Source: an uncultured Lachnospiraceae bacterium
GTDB taxonomy: Bacteria; Bacillota; Clostridia; Lachnospirales; Lachnospiraceae
Assembly (NCBI GenBank): GCA_910579735.1
Contig: CAJTUZ010000005.1
Span: forward strand, 62,001-126,000
DNA: 64,000 nucleotides
Reading direction: 5' to 3'
The notes under the pieces are model-generated. The model saw nothing but the letters and a program-made list of their open reading frames with translations. It searched no databases and had not been told where the DNA came from. Position 1 is the stretch's first letter; each line of letters begins with the position of its first letter. Below are positions 17,697 through 26,347 of the stretch, in pieces. Position numbers and translations under genes: made by a program.

Positions 17697-19250
17697 ATGA
17701 ATGACGATGAAAGAAAAGACCGAAACGACGGGGATGAGAATTCCTGGGATTTCAGAGAACTCGAGGATGTCAGTGAGGAAAAGAAAAAGCTCCTGGATGG
17801 CGCACCGTCTGCCGAACGGAAAACGGATGATGAGAAACAGGGAGAATATGAGGAAGTCTGTTTTATCTGCAGAAGACCGGAAAGCAAGGCCGGTAAGATG
17901 TTTAAGCTGCCGAATCATATCTGCGTCTGCAATGACTGCATGCATAAGACAATGGATACGGTCAGCCAGTTTGACTATCAGGGAATGCTCAATCATCCGG
18001 GGATGCAGGGCTCCAATATGACAGATCTAAATAACGGCAAAGGGTTTCCCAATATCAGTTTTGTCAATCTGGCCGATCTGCAGGGAGACGGCGGGATACC
18101 GAATAAACAGAAGCTGAAGAAGAAAAAGGCACAGGATGCTGTTCCCGTTATCGATATCAGGAACATTATGCCGCCTCACAAGATCAAGGCGAAGCTGGAC
18201 GACTATATAGTAGGGCAGGAACATGCCAAAAAAGTGATGTCCGTGGCCGTTTATAATCATTATAAAAGAGTGGCGACGGGAACGATGGATGAGATTGAAA
18301 TAGAGAAGTCCAATATGCTGATGATCGGGCCGACAGGGTGCGGCAAAACCTATCTTGTCAAAACGCTTGCCAAACTGCTGGATGTGCCGCTTGCCATTGC
18401 GGATGCGACCTCTCTTACGGAGGCAGGCTATATCGGCGACGATATCGAAAGCGTTGTTTCGAAACTTCTGGCCGCGGCCGATAACGACGTGGAAAGAGCG
18501 GAGCAGGGGATCATTTTTATTGACGAGATCGATAAGATCGCCAAGAAGAAAAATACCAACTCCAGAGATGTGAGCGGAGAATCCGTACAGCAGGGGATGC
18601 TGAAGCTTTTGGAGGGAGCGGAAGTGGAAGTGCCGGTAGGCGCCAATTCCAAAAATGCCATGGTGCCTCTCGCCACGGTGAATACAAGAAACATCCTTTT
18701 TATCTGCGGCGGTGCATTTCCGGACCTGGAGGACATTATCAAACAGCGGCTGAATAAACAGACGTCGATAGGATATAATGCGGAACTTAAAGACAAATAC
18801 GACAAAGAAAAGAATATTTTAAGCAGAGTGACGGTTGAGGATATCAGAAAATTCGGAATGATCCCCGAATTCATCGGCCGTCTGCCGATCATCTTTACGC
18901 TGGAAGGATTAACAAAGGAGATGATGGTCAAGATTTTGAGCGAACCCCGCAACGCCATCCTGAAACAGTACCAGAAGCTTCTGGAACTGGATGAGGTGAA
19001 ACTGGAATTTGATACGGGGGCTTTGGAAGCTATTGCAAAGAAAGCGCTGGAAAAAGATACCGGAGCCAGGGCGCTGCGTGCAATCATTGAAGAATTTATG
19101 CTGGATATTATGTATGAGATTCCCAAAGACGACAATATCGGGAGGATCACGATCACCGGGGAATATATCGAAGGAACCGGCGGACCGGTCATCGATATCA
19201 GAAGCAACAGCCTGGAGAACCCCGATAATTTACAGGAGATAAAAGAGTAG
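17697..19250 (+). CDS. ClpX-like AAA+ unfoldase with extended N-terminus
   Basis: ATP-dependent protein unfoldase that would feed substrates to ClpP in the cytoplasm. At about 517 residues it is roughly 100 longer than normal ClpX. The order is an acidic N-terminal extension (1-50), a four-Cys zinc-binding domain (C55, C58, C78, C81), a linker of about 100 residues, then the AAA+ core with Walker A GPTGCGKT (211-218), pore loop GYIGDD, Walker B IIFIDEID (272-279) and the C-terminal lid. The ClpP-docking loop reads IGY (358-360) rather than the usual IGF. No clpP, tig or lon gene is nearby, so this may be a second copy. AAAGGAG lies 12 bases before the start. Confidence 0.9.
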   Translation: MNDDERKDRNDGDENSWDFRELEDVSEEKKKLLDGAPSAERKTDDEKQGEYEEVCFICRRPESKAGKMFKLPNHICVCNDCMHKTMDTVSQFDYQGMLNHPGMQGSNMTDLNNGKGFPNISFVNLADLQGDGGIPNKQKLKKKKAQDAVPVIDIRNIMPPHKIKAKLDDYIVGQEHAKKVMSVAVYNHYKRVATGTMDEIEIEKSNMLMIGPTGCGKTYLVKTLAKLLDVPLAIADATSLTEAGYIGDDIESVVSKLLAAADNDVERAEQGIIFIDEIDKIAKKKNTNSRDVSGESVQQGMLKLLEGAEVEVPVGANSKNAMVPLATVNTRNILFICGGAFPDLEDIIKQRLNKQTSIGYNAELKDKYDKEKNILSRVTVEDIRKFGMIPEFIGRLPIIFTLEGLTKEMMVKILSEPRNAILKQYQKLLELDEVKLEFDTGALEAIAKKALEKDTGARALRAIIEEFMLDIMYEIPKDDNIGRITITGEYIEGTGGPVIDIRSNSLENPDNLQEIKE

Positions 19251-19312
19251 GCATCAAAGCGGCAAGTGCATATCATATAATAAGCAAAATGCAGTGAAAG
19301 AGCAGATAGGAT

Positions 19313-20998
19313 ATGACTTGTAAAGAAAGAATATTATCAAATGATTATGCGGATATTATAATAGATTTTATCCTGCCTGAGGGGTCGCTGGCGGAACAGG
19401 GACTCGATTATTGCATCCATACGCTGGATGAAGAATTCAGTGCGGCCTATGTCAGCAGAGGGCAGCTTCCGCCGCTTTCCATAGGCGTGTTCCGGTATTC
19501 CGCGATTCCCAAACTTTACGGCCTGATGCAGACCTTTCAGGCGGAAAATCTCGTGGAAATGGGGAATCTCCGTGTACAGGGGCCGCCTCTTTCCTTACAG
19601 GGAAACGGCGTTATCATAGGGTTTATTGACACGGGGATCCGCTATGATCTGGATGTATTTAAGAATGAAAGCGGCGGGAGCAGGATCCTTTCTATCTGGG
19701 ACCAGACCATACAGGAGGGAACGCCTCCGGCCGGATTTCTGTACGGAACGGAATATACGAGAGAAGATATCGAACGTGCAATGCAAAGTCCGGAACCGCT
19801 TTCAGTCGTTCCTTCTACTGATGAAAACGGGCATGGAACGGCAATGGCATCGGCAGCGGCCGGCAGTGTTTTAGATGAGGGTCTCACCTTTCGGGGGGCA
19901 GCGCCGCAGGCGGATATCGCTGTTGTGAAACTAAAAGGAGCAAAACAGTATCTGCGGGAGTTTTATTTGGTCGATGAGGCTGCCGACGCCTATCAGGAGA
20001 ATGACATTATGGAGGCGGTCAAATATCTGGAGCAGCTTGCCGTTCTTTTTAAACGGCCTGTCGTGATTGTGCTCGGCCTCGGCACCAATATGGGCGATCA
20101 TGCCGGTAATTCTCCGCTTGCCGCTTACCTGAACAGGGTTGCGGCCAAAGGAAGCCGGGCGGTCGTCGTCTGCGGCGGAAATGAAGGCGATAAGGAACAC
20201 CATTACAGCGCGGTCATGCCGGAGCAGGTGGAGCTGCGTGTGGAAGAAAACACAAAAGGTTTCTGTATGGAGCTTTGGGGAAACCGTATCGATATTTACA
20301 GCGTCATACTGCGTACGCCGGGCGGAGAGATGACTTCCGTGATCGATTTTCGAAGCGGTCCCGACAATATGTACGGTTTCCTTTTTGACAGGACGAAAAT
20401 CTATACGGGCATTGCTTTGGTAGAAAAACGTTCCGGCAACGAACTGATCTTTTTCCGGTTTGAAAATCCGACGCCGGGAATCTGGACGATCATGGTACGC
20501 CCTTCCCAGCAGGAAGACATTAGCGGCTCGGGGAGTTTTCATCTCTGGCTGCCGATCACTGCATTTATCGGCGGCGGCGCGGCATTTTTGGAACCTGATC
20601 CCGATGTAACGCTGACGGAACCGGCCAATGCCCAGAACGTCATTACGGTTTCTACCTATAATGGCCTGACAGGAAGCTGGTTTGCCGAGTCTGGCAGGGG
20701 ATTTACATTAGATGGCAGGGTTAAACCGGATGTAGCGGCGCCGGGCGTACAGGTTTCCACTGTTTTGGGTCCTCGTACAGGATCCAGCATGGCGGCGGCT
20801 CTTTCGGCAGGATGTGTCGCACAGTATATGGAATGGGCGGTCGTGGATGGGTATGCCCCGTTTGGAGAAAGTTCCACAGTCAAAAGCCAGCTGATCCGGG
20901 GAGCGGTCAGAGCGGATAATATAACCTATCCGGATGAGCGCTGGGGTTACGGTAAACTGAATATCAGCGGAGCGTTTGAGAGGTTGGCAAGAACGTGA
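19313..20998 (+). CDS. S8-family (subtilisin-like) serine protease, Csp-like
   Basis: A 561-residue subtilisin-family protease without an obvious signal peptide or membrane helix, so it is likely intracellular or packed into spores. The triad is complete: Asp106 (GFIDTGIR), His174 (NGHGTAM) and Ser492 (TGSSMAAA). A roughly 110-residue N-terminal region precedes the catalytic domain, and a jelly-roll-like insert of the kind found in CspA/B/C germination proteases of Clostridia lies between His and Ser. That resemblance is from architecture only. Unlike the CspC pseudoprotease, no catalytic residue is lost. It follows the ClpX-like gene by 62 bases and ends at a strong terminator, so the two may form one transcript. 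Confidence 0.88.
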   Translation: MTCKERILSNDYADIIIDFILPEGSLAEQGLDYCIHTLDEEFSAAYVSRGQLPPLSIGVFRYSAIPKLYGLMQTFQAENLVEMGNLRVQGPPLSLQGNGVIIGFIDTGIRYDLDVFKNESGGSRILSIWDQTIQEGTPPAGFLYGTEYTREDIERAMQSPEPLSVVPSTDENGHGTAMASAAAGSVLDEGLTFRGAAPQADIAVVKLKGAKQYLREFYLVDEAADAYQENDIMEAVKYLEQLAVLFKRPVVIVLGLGTNMGDHAGNSPLAAYLNRVAAKGSRAVVVCGGNEGDKEHHYSAVMPEQVELRVEENTKGFCMELWGNRIDIYSVILRTPGGEMTSVIDFRSGPDNMYGFLFDRTKIYTGIALVEKRSGNELIFFRFENPTPGIWTIMVRPSQQEDISGSGSFHLWLPITAFIGGGAAFLEPDPDVTLTEPANAQNVITVSTYNGLTGSWFAESGRGFTLDGRVKPDVAAPGVQVSTVLGPRTGSSMAAALSAGCVAQYMEWAVVDGYAPFGESSTVKSQLIRGAVRADNITYPDERWGYGKLNISGAFERLART

Positions 20999-21003
20999 AA
21001 GTA

Positions 21004-21027
21004 CGGCCTGCGCAGCAGGCCGTTTTT
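21004..21027 (+). terminator. Strong rho-independent terminator
   Basis: A perfect 8-bp GC-rich stem (21004-21011 with 21015-21022), a 3-base loop and five T residues directly after. It ends the clpX-like/S8 protease transcript. Confidence 0.93.
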
Positions 21028-21045
21028 GTACCGCAGGCACTTTTG

Positions 21046-21074
21046 TTGACAATTTTTCGATAATTAGATATGAT
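21046..21074 (+). promoter_or_regulatory. Strong SigA-type promoter for the polytopic membrane protein
   Basis: A perfect TTGACA (21046-21051), a 17-base spacer and TATGAT (21069-21074), about 28 bases before the start codon. The leader is short, about 20 bases. Confidence 0.85.
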
Positions 21075-21102
21075 AGTAAAAATCGGTTGTTAGGAGTTTG
21101 CT

Positions 21103-22878
21103 ATGAATATAGACAGCGGATTCATGATTATTTTGAATATTGCGGAAAGCTTTTTTACGACATGGGCTTTTATGAAGGCCGGCAGAATGGAACCGGGGAA
21201 TATCCTGACGGGAGTGATCTTTATCCTTTCTTTTTTCTTATACCGGCATATCAGCATCAGGCTTGACAGGAAACCCTTCGTTTATACGCCGGGCGCCCGG
21301 AAAGCGGCTGTTGTTCTGGCTTTTTTGTATACGCTGTTTTATATGACGGTAGATTATCCGCATTATATCGAAACACTGACGAACAGATTTTTTCAGGGCA
21401 TCGTCCTGTTTTCCGTTTTTTCCGGTTTCTTTGTATGCTTTTATAAGTTATTGCTGTTGTTGTTTTCTTACAGTGCAGATCAGGATTCGCTGGAGAAATT
21501 TCTTTATCAGACGGAAAACGCACGGGTCATCAGACACCTTCCCTTTTATTGTTTCGCAGGCTGCCTGATCTGCTGGCTGCCTTATTTTCTGTATCAGTTC
21601 CCGGGTATCATGACGCCTGACAGCCTGAACCAGTTCGAACAGGTGCTCGGGCAGACACCTTACAGTAATCATCATCCGTTTGTGCATACGATGCTTTTTA
21701 AGCTGTGTTTTCAGATCGGTATGCTGTTTACGCATAATATGGTAGCGGCGACTTCGTTTTATACCCTTTTTCAGATGTGCTTTCTGGCCGGCAGTATTCT
21801 TTATTTTTTGAAAACGCTGCGTCTTTTCCGGATCAGAGACGAAATCCTGATACTCATTACGCTTTTTTATGCACTTGTGCCGTATCACGCGGTTTTTTCC
21901 GTTACGCTATGGAAAGATATTCCCTTTGCGGCGGCGGTGCTTCTGTTTAGCTGTACGCTGCTGCGTATGACGGCGCGTATCACACCGGCGGTTCTTTCTG
22001 TATTCATCGGTTCCGGCATTATGATATGCCTGTTCCGCTCCAATGGATGGTACGGCTTCCTGCTTGGGCTGCCCTTCCTGCTTTTCCGTTACCGGAAACA
22101 TGCGAAGAAGATATATCCTGCACTTGCAGCGGTCGTGCTTACGGCGGTTGTGGTAAAATGGCCTCTCATGAATGCGCTGGAAGTGACGCAGCCTGATCTG
22201 ATCGAGTCGCTTTCCATTCCGACACAGCAGATCGCCGCCGTTATCTGCAAAGACAGGGAGCTGACGCCGGAACAGCTTGCGATGATTGAAAACGTGGTGG
22301 ATCTGACTTATATCAAAGACCTGTACAATCCCACTTTTGCCGATAATATGAAAGAGCTGGTACGTGCCGGAAACCAGGATTATCTGGCCGCGCATAAGGG
22401 AGAATTCCTGAAGCTGTGGGCCGATATCGGACGCAGTTATCCGGGGGATTATCTGAAAGCATATATCAATCAGACTTACGGTTACTGGTATCCGGATTCT
22501 TTCTATCCGGTTGCGGATGTCGAAGGGGTCAGCGCGACGAAGCTGGGGGTATCGCATACACCGCTAATTGGCGGCCCCGTTGTTGTAAAAGTGAAGGAAA
22601 TTTCTTTAAAACTGGGCAGTATGGTGCCTCTTTACAGCCTGCTGTGGAGTATGGGGATCGCCTTCTGGTTTTTCCTGTTTTGTATCGGAACTACTTTGGT
22701 ACGCAGGGAAAAGGACAAACTGATCTGCTATCTTCCAAGCTTCGCTTTATACCTTACGGTTATGATTGCCACGCCTGTTGCGACCGATTTCCGGTATGTA
22801 TATTTCATGGTACTGGCAGTTCCGTTTTATTTAATGACAGCTGTTATTTTACCGGAAAGATATGTGGAAGGCGGCTGA
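21103..22878 (+). CDS. Large polytopic membrane protein (DUF6020-like, possible GT-C-type glycosyltransferase)
   Basis: A 591-residue integral membrane protein with about 12 hydrophobic helices and one larger extracytoplasmic loop (roughly residues 375-480). I do not recognise a proven function. The early loop FPGIMTPDSLNQFEQ and the following NHHPFVHT resemble the first extracytoplasmic loop, with acidic and His residues, of lipid-dependent GT-C glycosyltransferases, and the helix distribution fits that fold. It best resembles the DUF6020 family of Clostridia; this is recalled, not searched. It has its own promoter, and TAGGAG precedes the ATG. The signal peptidase II gene follows by 60 bases. 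Confidence 0.75.
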   Translation: MNIDSGFMIILNIAESFFTTWAFMKAGRMEPGNILTGVIFILSFFLYRHISIRLDRKPFVYTPGARKAAVVLAFLYTLFYMTVDYPHYIETLTNRFFQGIVLFSVFSGFFVCFYKLLLLLFSYSADQDSLEKFLYQTENARVIRHLPFYCFAGCLICWLPYFLYQFPGIMTPDSLNQFEQVLGQTPYSNHHPFVHTMLFKLCFQIGMLFTHNMVAATSFYTLFQMCFLAGSILYFLKTLRLFRIRDEILILITLFYALVPYHAVFSVTLWKDIPFAAAVLLFSCTLLRMTARITPAVLSVFIGSGIMICLFRSNGWYGFLLGLPFLLFRYRKHAKKIYPALAAVVLTAVVVKWPLMNALEVTQPDLIESLSIPTQQIAAVICKDRELTPEQLAMIENVVDLTYIKDLYNPTFADNMKELVRAGNQDYLAAHKGEFLKLWADIGRSYPGDYLKAYINQTYGYWYPDSFYPVADVEGVSATKLGVSHTPLIGGPVVVKVKEISLKLGSMVPLYSLLWSMGIAFWFFLFCIGTTLVRREKDKLICYLPSFALYLTVMIATPVATDFRYVYFMVLAVPFYLMTAVILPERYVEGG

Positions 22879-22938
22879 TACCTGACCGTATTTGTTTGTG
22901 ACCGATGAAACAGGGAACGATGAAAGGAACGAAAAGAG

Positions 22939-23394
22939 ATGATTTATGCGATAATAGCGGCCCTCATTTTCTGCCTGGATCTGGGGATCAAGAATCTGGT
23001 GGAAAAAACAGGAACGGAGGGTGAAGAAAAAAAGATCGGCGGCGGTCTTTTGCTGCTTAGAAAGCATCATAATGAAGGCGCTTTTCTCAATGCCGGCAGG
23101 ACGAAAAGAAAACTGGTGGCGTTTGTATCGATCGTACTGACACTGGCATTGACGGTCGTATTTCTTACGACATTCAGCATGAAGGGGAGCAGACTGTTAA
23201 AAACCGGATTGGCCCTGCTTCTCGGGGGCGCTTACAGCAACAGCTACGACAGGCTGCATCGGCATTATGTCGTGGACTATGTAAGTTTCCCTGTGAAAAA
23301 CAAAGCCATCCGGCGTATTATCTTTAATATTTCCGATTTCTGTATTATGATCGGCGCATTGTGCATGGTGTTTGGTAGCGTTTCTAAGCCGTGA
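22939..23394 (+). CDS. lspA: Lipoprotein signal peptidase (signal peptidase II), divergent
   Basis: Cleaves signal peptides of prolipoproteins in the membrane, such as the OppA-like binding protein at 39686. The 151-residue product has four membrane helices and the conserved blocks HNEGAFLN, GGAYSNSYDRLHRHYVVDYVSF (split here as GGAYSNSYDR and VVDYVSF) and FNISDF. The catalytic aspartates are Asp113 and Asp133, at the spacing expected of LspA. The second block differs slightly from textbook LspA, and the first helix is short. Its last 11 bases overlap the end of the convergent carbamate kinase gene. Confidence 0.88.
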   Translation: MIYAIIAALIFCLDLGIKNLVEKTGTEGEEKKIGGGLLLLRKHHNEGAFLNAGRTKRKLVAFVSIVLTLALTVVFLTTFSMKGSRLLKTGLALLLGGAYSNSYDRLHRHYVVDYVSFPVKNKAIRRIIFNISDFCIMIGALCMVFGSVSKP

Positions 23395-24319
23395 TCACCG
23401 TACCGCTTTTTCCTTTGATGGCATCGGCGGCATTGCTTAGGGAAGTGATCAGCACATTGCCCTGCGGGTTGGCTTCCAGGTAGGAAATGGCCGCTTCGAT
23501 CTTGGGCAGCATGGTGCCCTCCTGGAATTCTCCTTTGGCAATATACTCTTTGGCTTCCGCGGTATTCATATGCGTTATCGGAGTCTGATTTTCCTGGCCG
23601 AAGTTCTGGTAAACATAGGGTACGCTGGTCAAAATGATCAGCTCGTCTACCTTCAGTTCACCGGCCAGTTTGCCGGCGATGGAATCCTTTTCGATAACGG
23701 CGGATGCACCTTTTAATACATGATTTTGTTCGATTACCGGAATACCGCCGCCGCCGCAGGCAATAACGACTTGTCCGGCATCCGCGAGCGTGCGGATGGC
23801 ATTGATCTCAACAATGTCGATGGGTTTGGGGGCGGCAACGACGCGCCGGAATCCCCTGCCGGGTTCTTCTATTACATAATTTCCCTTTTTTATTTCAACT
23901 TCAGCATCTTCTTTGGACATATATCTGCCGATCACTTTGGTCGGCTCATAGAATGCTTCGTCATACGGGTCTACGGTAACCTGTGTCAGAATCGTGCTGA
24001 CGGTTTTGAAAATATTGCGTGCAAGCAGTTCCGTACGCAGGGCGTTCTGGATATCATAGCCGACATAACCCTGGCTCATTGCGGAGCATACGCACATCGG
24101 GGCCGGCGTATAGTCGATATAAACACGGCGGAGCTCCGTCATGGCTTTGTGGATCATGCTGACCTGCGGTCCGTTACTGTGTGTAATGGTAAGCTGATAA
24201 TCGGCCTCCACCAGATCGGCAAGCGCCTTTGCGGTTATTTTTACGGCATCCCACTGTTCCAACGTGGTATAGCCCAATGCCTGATGTCCAAGAGATACAA
24301 CAACTTTCTTTTTGCTCAT
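23384..24319 (-). CDS. arcC: Carbamate kinase family protein (divergent N-terminal motif)
   Basis: Carbamate kinases make ATP and carbamate from carbamoyl phosphate in arginine or agmatine fermentation. The 311-residue product has the family fold, with THSNGPQV, NPTK-like EPTKVIGRYMS, PGRGFRRVVAAPKP and VIACGGGGIPVI, and a C-terminal domain with VLITS. The usual phosphate-binding GGNAL near the N-terminus reads GHQAL, a variant that may alter activity. Start MSKKKV at 24319 is chosen by its spacing to AGAAAGG; an in-frame ATG four codons upstream (24331) lies too close to that site. No arginine deiminase or ornithine carbamoyltransferase gene is adjacent. Convergent overlap with lspA. Confidence 0.88.
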   Translation of the reverse strand: MSKKKVVVSLGHQALGYTTLEQWDAVKITAKALADLVEADYQLTITHSNGPQVSMIHKAMTELRRVYIDYTPAPMCVCSAMSQGYVGYDIQNALRTELLARNIFKTVSTILTQVTVDPYDEAFYEPTKVIGRYMSKEDAEVEIKKGNYVIEEPGRGFRRVVAAPKPIDIVEINAIRTLADAGQVVIACGGGGIPVIEQNHVLKGASAVIEKDSIAGKLAGELKVDELIILTSVPYVYQNFGQENQTPITHMNTAEAKEYIAKGEFQEGTMLPKIEAAISYLEANPQGNVLITSLSNAADAIKGKSGTVITA

Positions 24320-24484
24320 ATAAGTGTCCATGCCTTTCTGAAAATGAGGTCTTATGCGGAAATGTTTCGGATATCCGGCAGGAAAATCTCCGATAGGACC
24401 GTTTCTGTTATTATATCAAACGTGTCTTTATTTGTATAGCAAGGCAGGGGAATTTTCTGCGTAATTTTAAGAGCTGTCTTTGCA

Positions 24485-24513
24485 TTGCTTTTTCCGGCGC
24501 TATCGGGTAAAAT
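24485..24513 (+). promoter_or_regulatory. Putative promoter of the pepF operon
   Basis: TTGCTT (24485-24490) and TAAAAT (24508-24513) with a 17-base spacer, about 26 bases before the start codon at 24539. The region 24320-24484 between carbamate kinase and this site shows no other feature. Confidence 0.55.
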
Positions 24514-24538
24514 AAAAAGAAAACGGGAGGGTGCGGAA

Positions 24539-26347
24539 ATGGAGCTGAAGTCACGTAAAGATGTTCCGGTAGAACTTACCTGGGATCTGTCTTCTATCTA
24601 TGCCAGTGAAGAGGCAATGAATCAGGATGTGGAGAAGGCGAAGAAGTTAAGGGACCATATCGTAGAGACCTATAAGGGAAAATTGAATACGCCGCAGAAT
24701 ATCAACGCCTGTCTGGATGAATACAGAGAGGTCATCCGCCTATTTATACTAACATGTGATTATTGTAATCTGGCCGTTTCCGTTGATTTTTATGATGCCT
24801 ATAATCAGGAGCGGGACAATAAGATGAAGCGCATACTGGCGGAAAGTCTTGGAATGCTCAAGTTTATTGACAGTGAGATCATGGAGGCAAAAGAGTGCAT
24901 CATAGAGCAGGCGCTGTCCGATACCGTAGAAAATAGACATTATCTGCAGGATGTCCTCAGAAATAAACCGCATAAACTGCATGCGGAGACCGAACGTGCC
25001 CTGGCGGCTCTTTCGCAGACGATAGAGGCGCCCTACCAGATTTATAATATGGCGAAGCTGGCGGATATGAAGTTCCCTTCTTTTACGGTGGAAGGCAAAG
25101 AATATGCGCTTGGATATTCTCTGTTCGAGGACAATTATGAATACGAAAAGGATACGGCGGTGCGCCGCGCGGCTTTTGAGGCATTTTCCGCCAAGATACG
25201 CGAATATGAGAACGTTACGGCTGCCGCATATAATACGCAGGTGCAGACGGAGAAGACGCTGGCGGCTTTGCGGGGATTTGACAGTGTCATAGACAGTCTG
25301 CTCTTTCCGCAGAAAGTAACGAGAGATATGTATGACAGGCAGATTGACCTGATCATGGAAAAGCTTGCGCCTCATATGCGTAAGTATGCCCGTCTGTTAC
25401 AGCATATCCACGGATTGGACAAGATGACATTCGCCGATTTAAAGATTGCCGTAGATCCCGCATATGATCCGAAAGTGACGATCGAAGAATCCAGGGAATA
25501 TATCGAAAAAGGTCTTTCCGTTATGGGAGAAGAATATGTCGATATGGTAAAGGCGGCTTATCGTGACCGCTGGGTTGATTTTGCACAGAATGCAGGGAAA
25601 TCGACGGGCGGTTTTTGCGCCAGTCCTTACGGAACCAACTCTTTTATTCTGCTTTCATGGCATAACCGTATGGCGGATGTGTTTACGTTGGCGCATGAAC
25701 TTGGACATGCAGGGCATTTTAAGGCATGCAATGCGGCGCAGTCCGTTTTTGATACGGATGTATCGGGATATTTTGTAGAGGCGCCTTCCACGATGAATGA
25801 ACTGCTCATGGCCCATTATCTGCTAAAGACATCTTCTGACAGCAGATTCCGCCGCTGGGTGCTTTCCTGTATGATCAGCAATACATATTATCATAATTTC
25901 GTAACACATCTGTTGGAAGCCGATTATCAGAGGAAGGTTTATCGTCTCGTAGATGAAGGAGGCGGTGTCAATGCGGAGACGTTGAACCGTCTTATGAAGG
26001 AAACTCTGCAGAATTTCTGGGGAGATGCCGTGGAGATTTCGGATGATGCCGCGCATACATGGATGCGGCAGCCGCATTATTATATGGGACTGTATTCTTA
26101 TACGTACAGCGCGGGCCTGACGGTTGCAACACAGGTATGCAGACGGATCGAAGAGGAAGGGGCGCCGGCCGTGGAAGACTGGAAGAAGGTGCTTGCCGCG
26201 GGCGCAACCATGGATCCGGTAGAACTTGCGGGAATGGCAGGGATCGATATCACCACAGACGCGCCGCTTTTAAATACGATCGAGTATATCGGCGGAATCA
26301 TTGATGAGATCGGGAAGTTGACAACAGAAATGGAGAAAAAGGAATGA
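24539..26347 (+). CDS. pepF: Oligoendopeptidase F (M3 metallopeptidase)
   Basis: Cytoplasmic zinc peptidase that cuts peptides of about 7-20 residues, completing use of imported oligopeptides. The 602-residue product is of normal length. The zinc site is HELGH (386-390) in TLAHELGHAGHF, with a downstream Glu in FVEAPSTMNE as third ligand; DLSSIYAS at the N-terminus is also typical. Start set by GGGAGGG at 24525-24531; a longer in-frame start at 24485 would cover the promoter. Its stop overlaps the start of the next gene by 4 bases, so the two are translationally coupled. Confidence 0.95.
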   Translation: MELKSRKDVPVELTWDLSSIYASEEAMNQDVEKAKKLRDHIVETYKGKLNTPQNINACLDEYREVIRLFILTCDYCNLAVSVDFYDAYNQERDNKMKRILAESLGMLKFIDSEIMEAKECIIEQALSDTVENRHYLQDVLRNKPHKLHAETERALAALSQTIEAPYQIYNMAKLADMKFPSFTVEGKEYALGYSLFEDNYEYEKDTAVRRAAFEAFSAKIREYENVTAAAYNTQVQTEKTLAALRGFDSVIDSLLFPQKVTRDMYDRQIDLIMEKLAPHMRKYARLLQHIHGLDKMTFADLKIAVDPAYDPKVTIEESREYIEKGLSVMGEEYVDMVKAAYRDRWVDFAQNAGKSTGGFCASPYGTNSFILLSWHNRMADVFTLAHELGHAGHFKACNAAQSVFDTDVSGYFVEAPSTMNELLMAHYLLKTSSDSRFRRWVLSCMISNTYYHNFVTHLLEADYQRKVYRLVDEGGGVNAETLNRLMKETLQNFWGDAVEISDDAAHTWMRQPHYYMGLYSYTYSAGLTVATQVCRRIEEEGAPAVEDWKKVLAAGATMDPVELAGMAGIDITTDAPLLNTIEYIGGIIDEIGKLTTEMEKKE

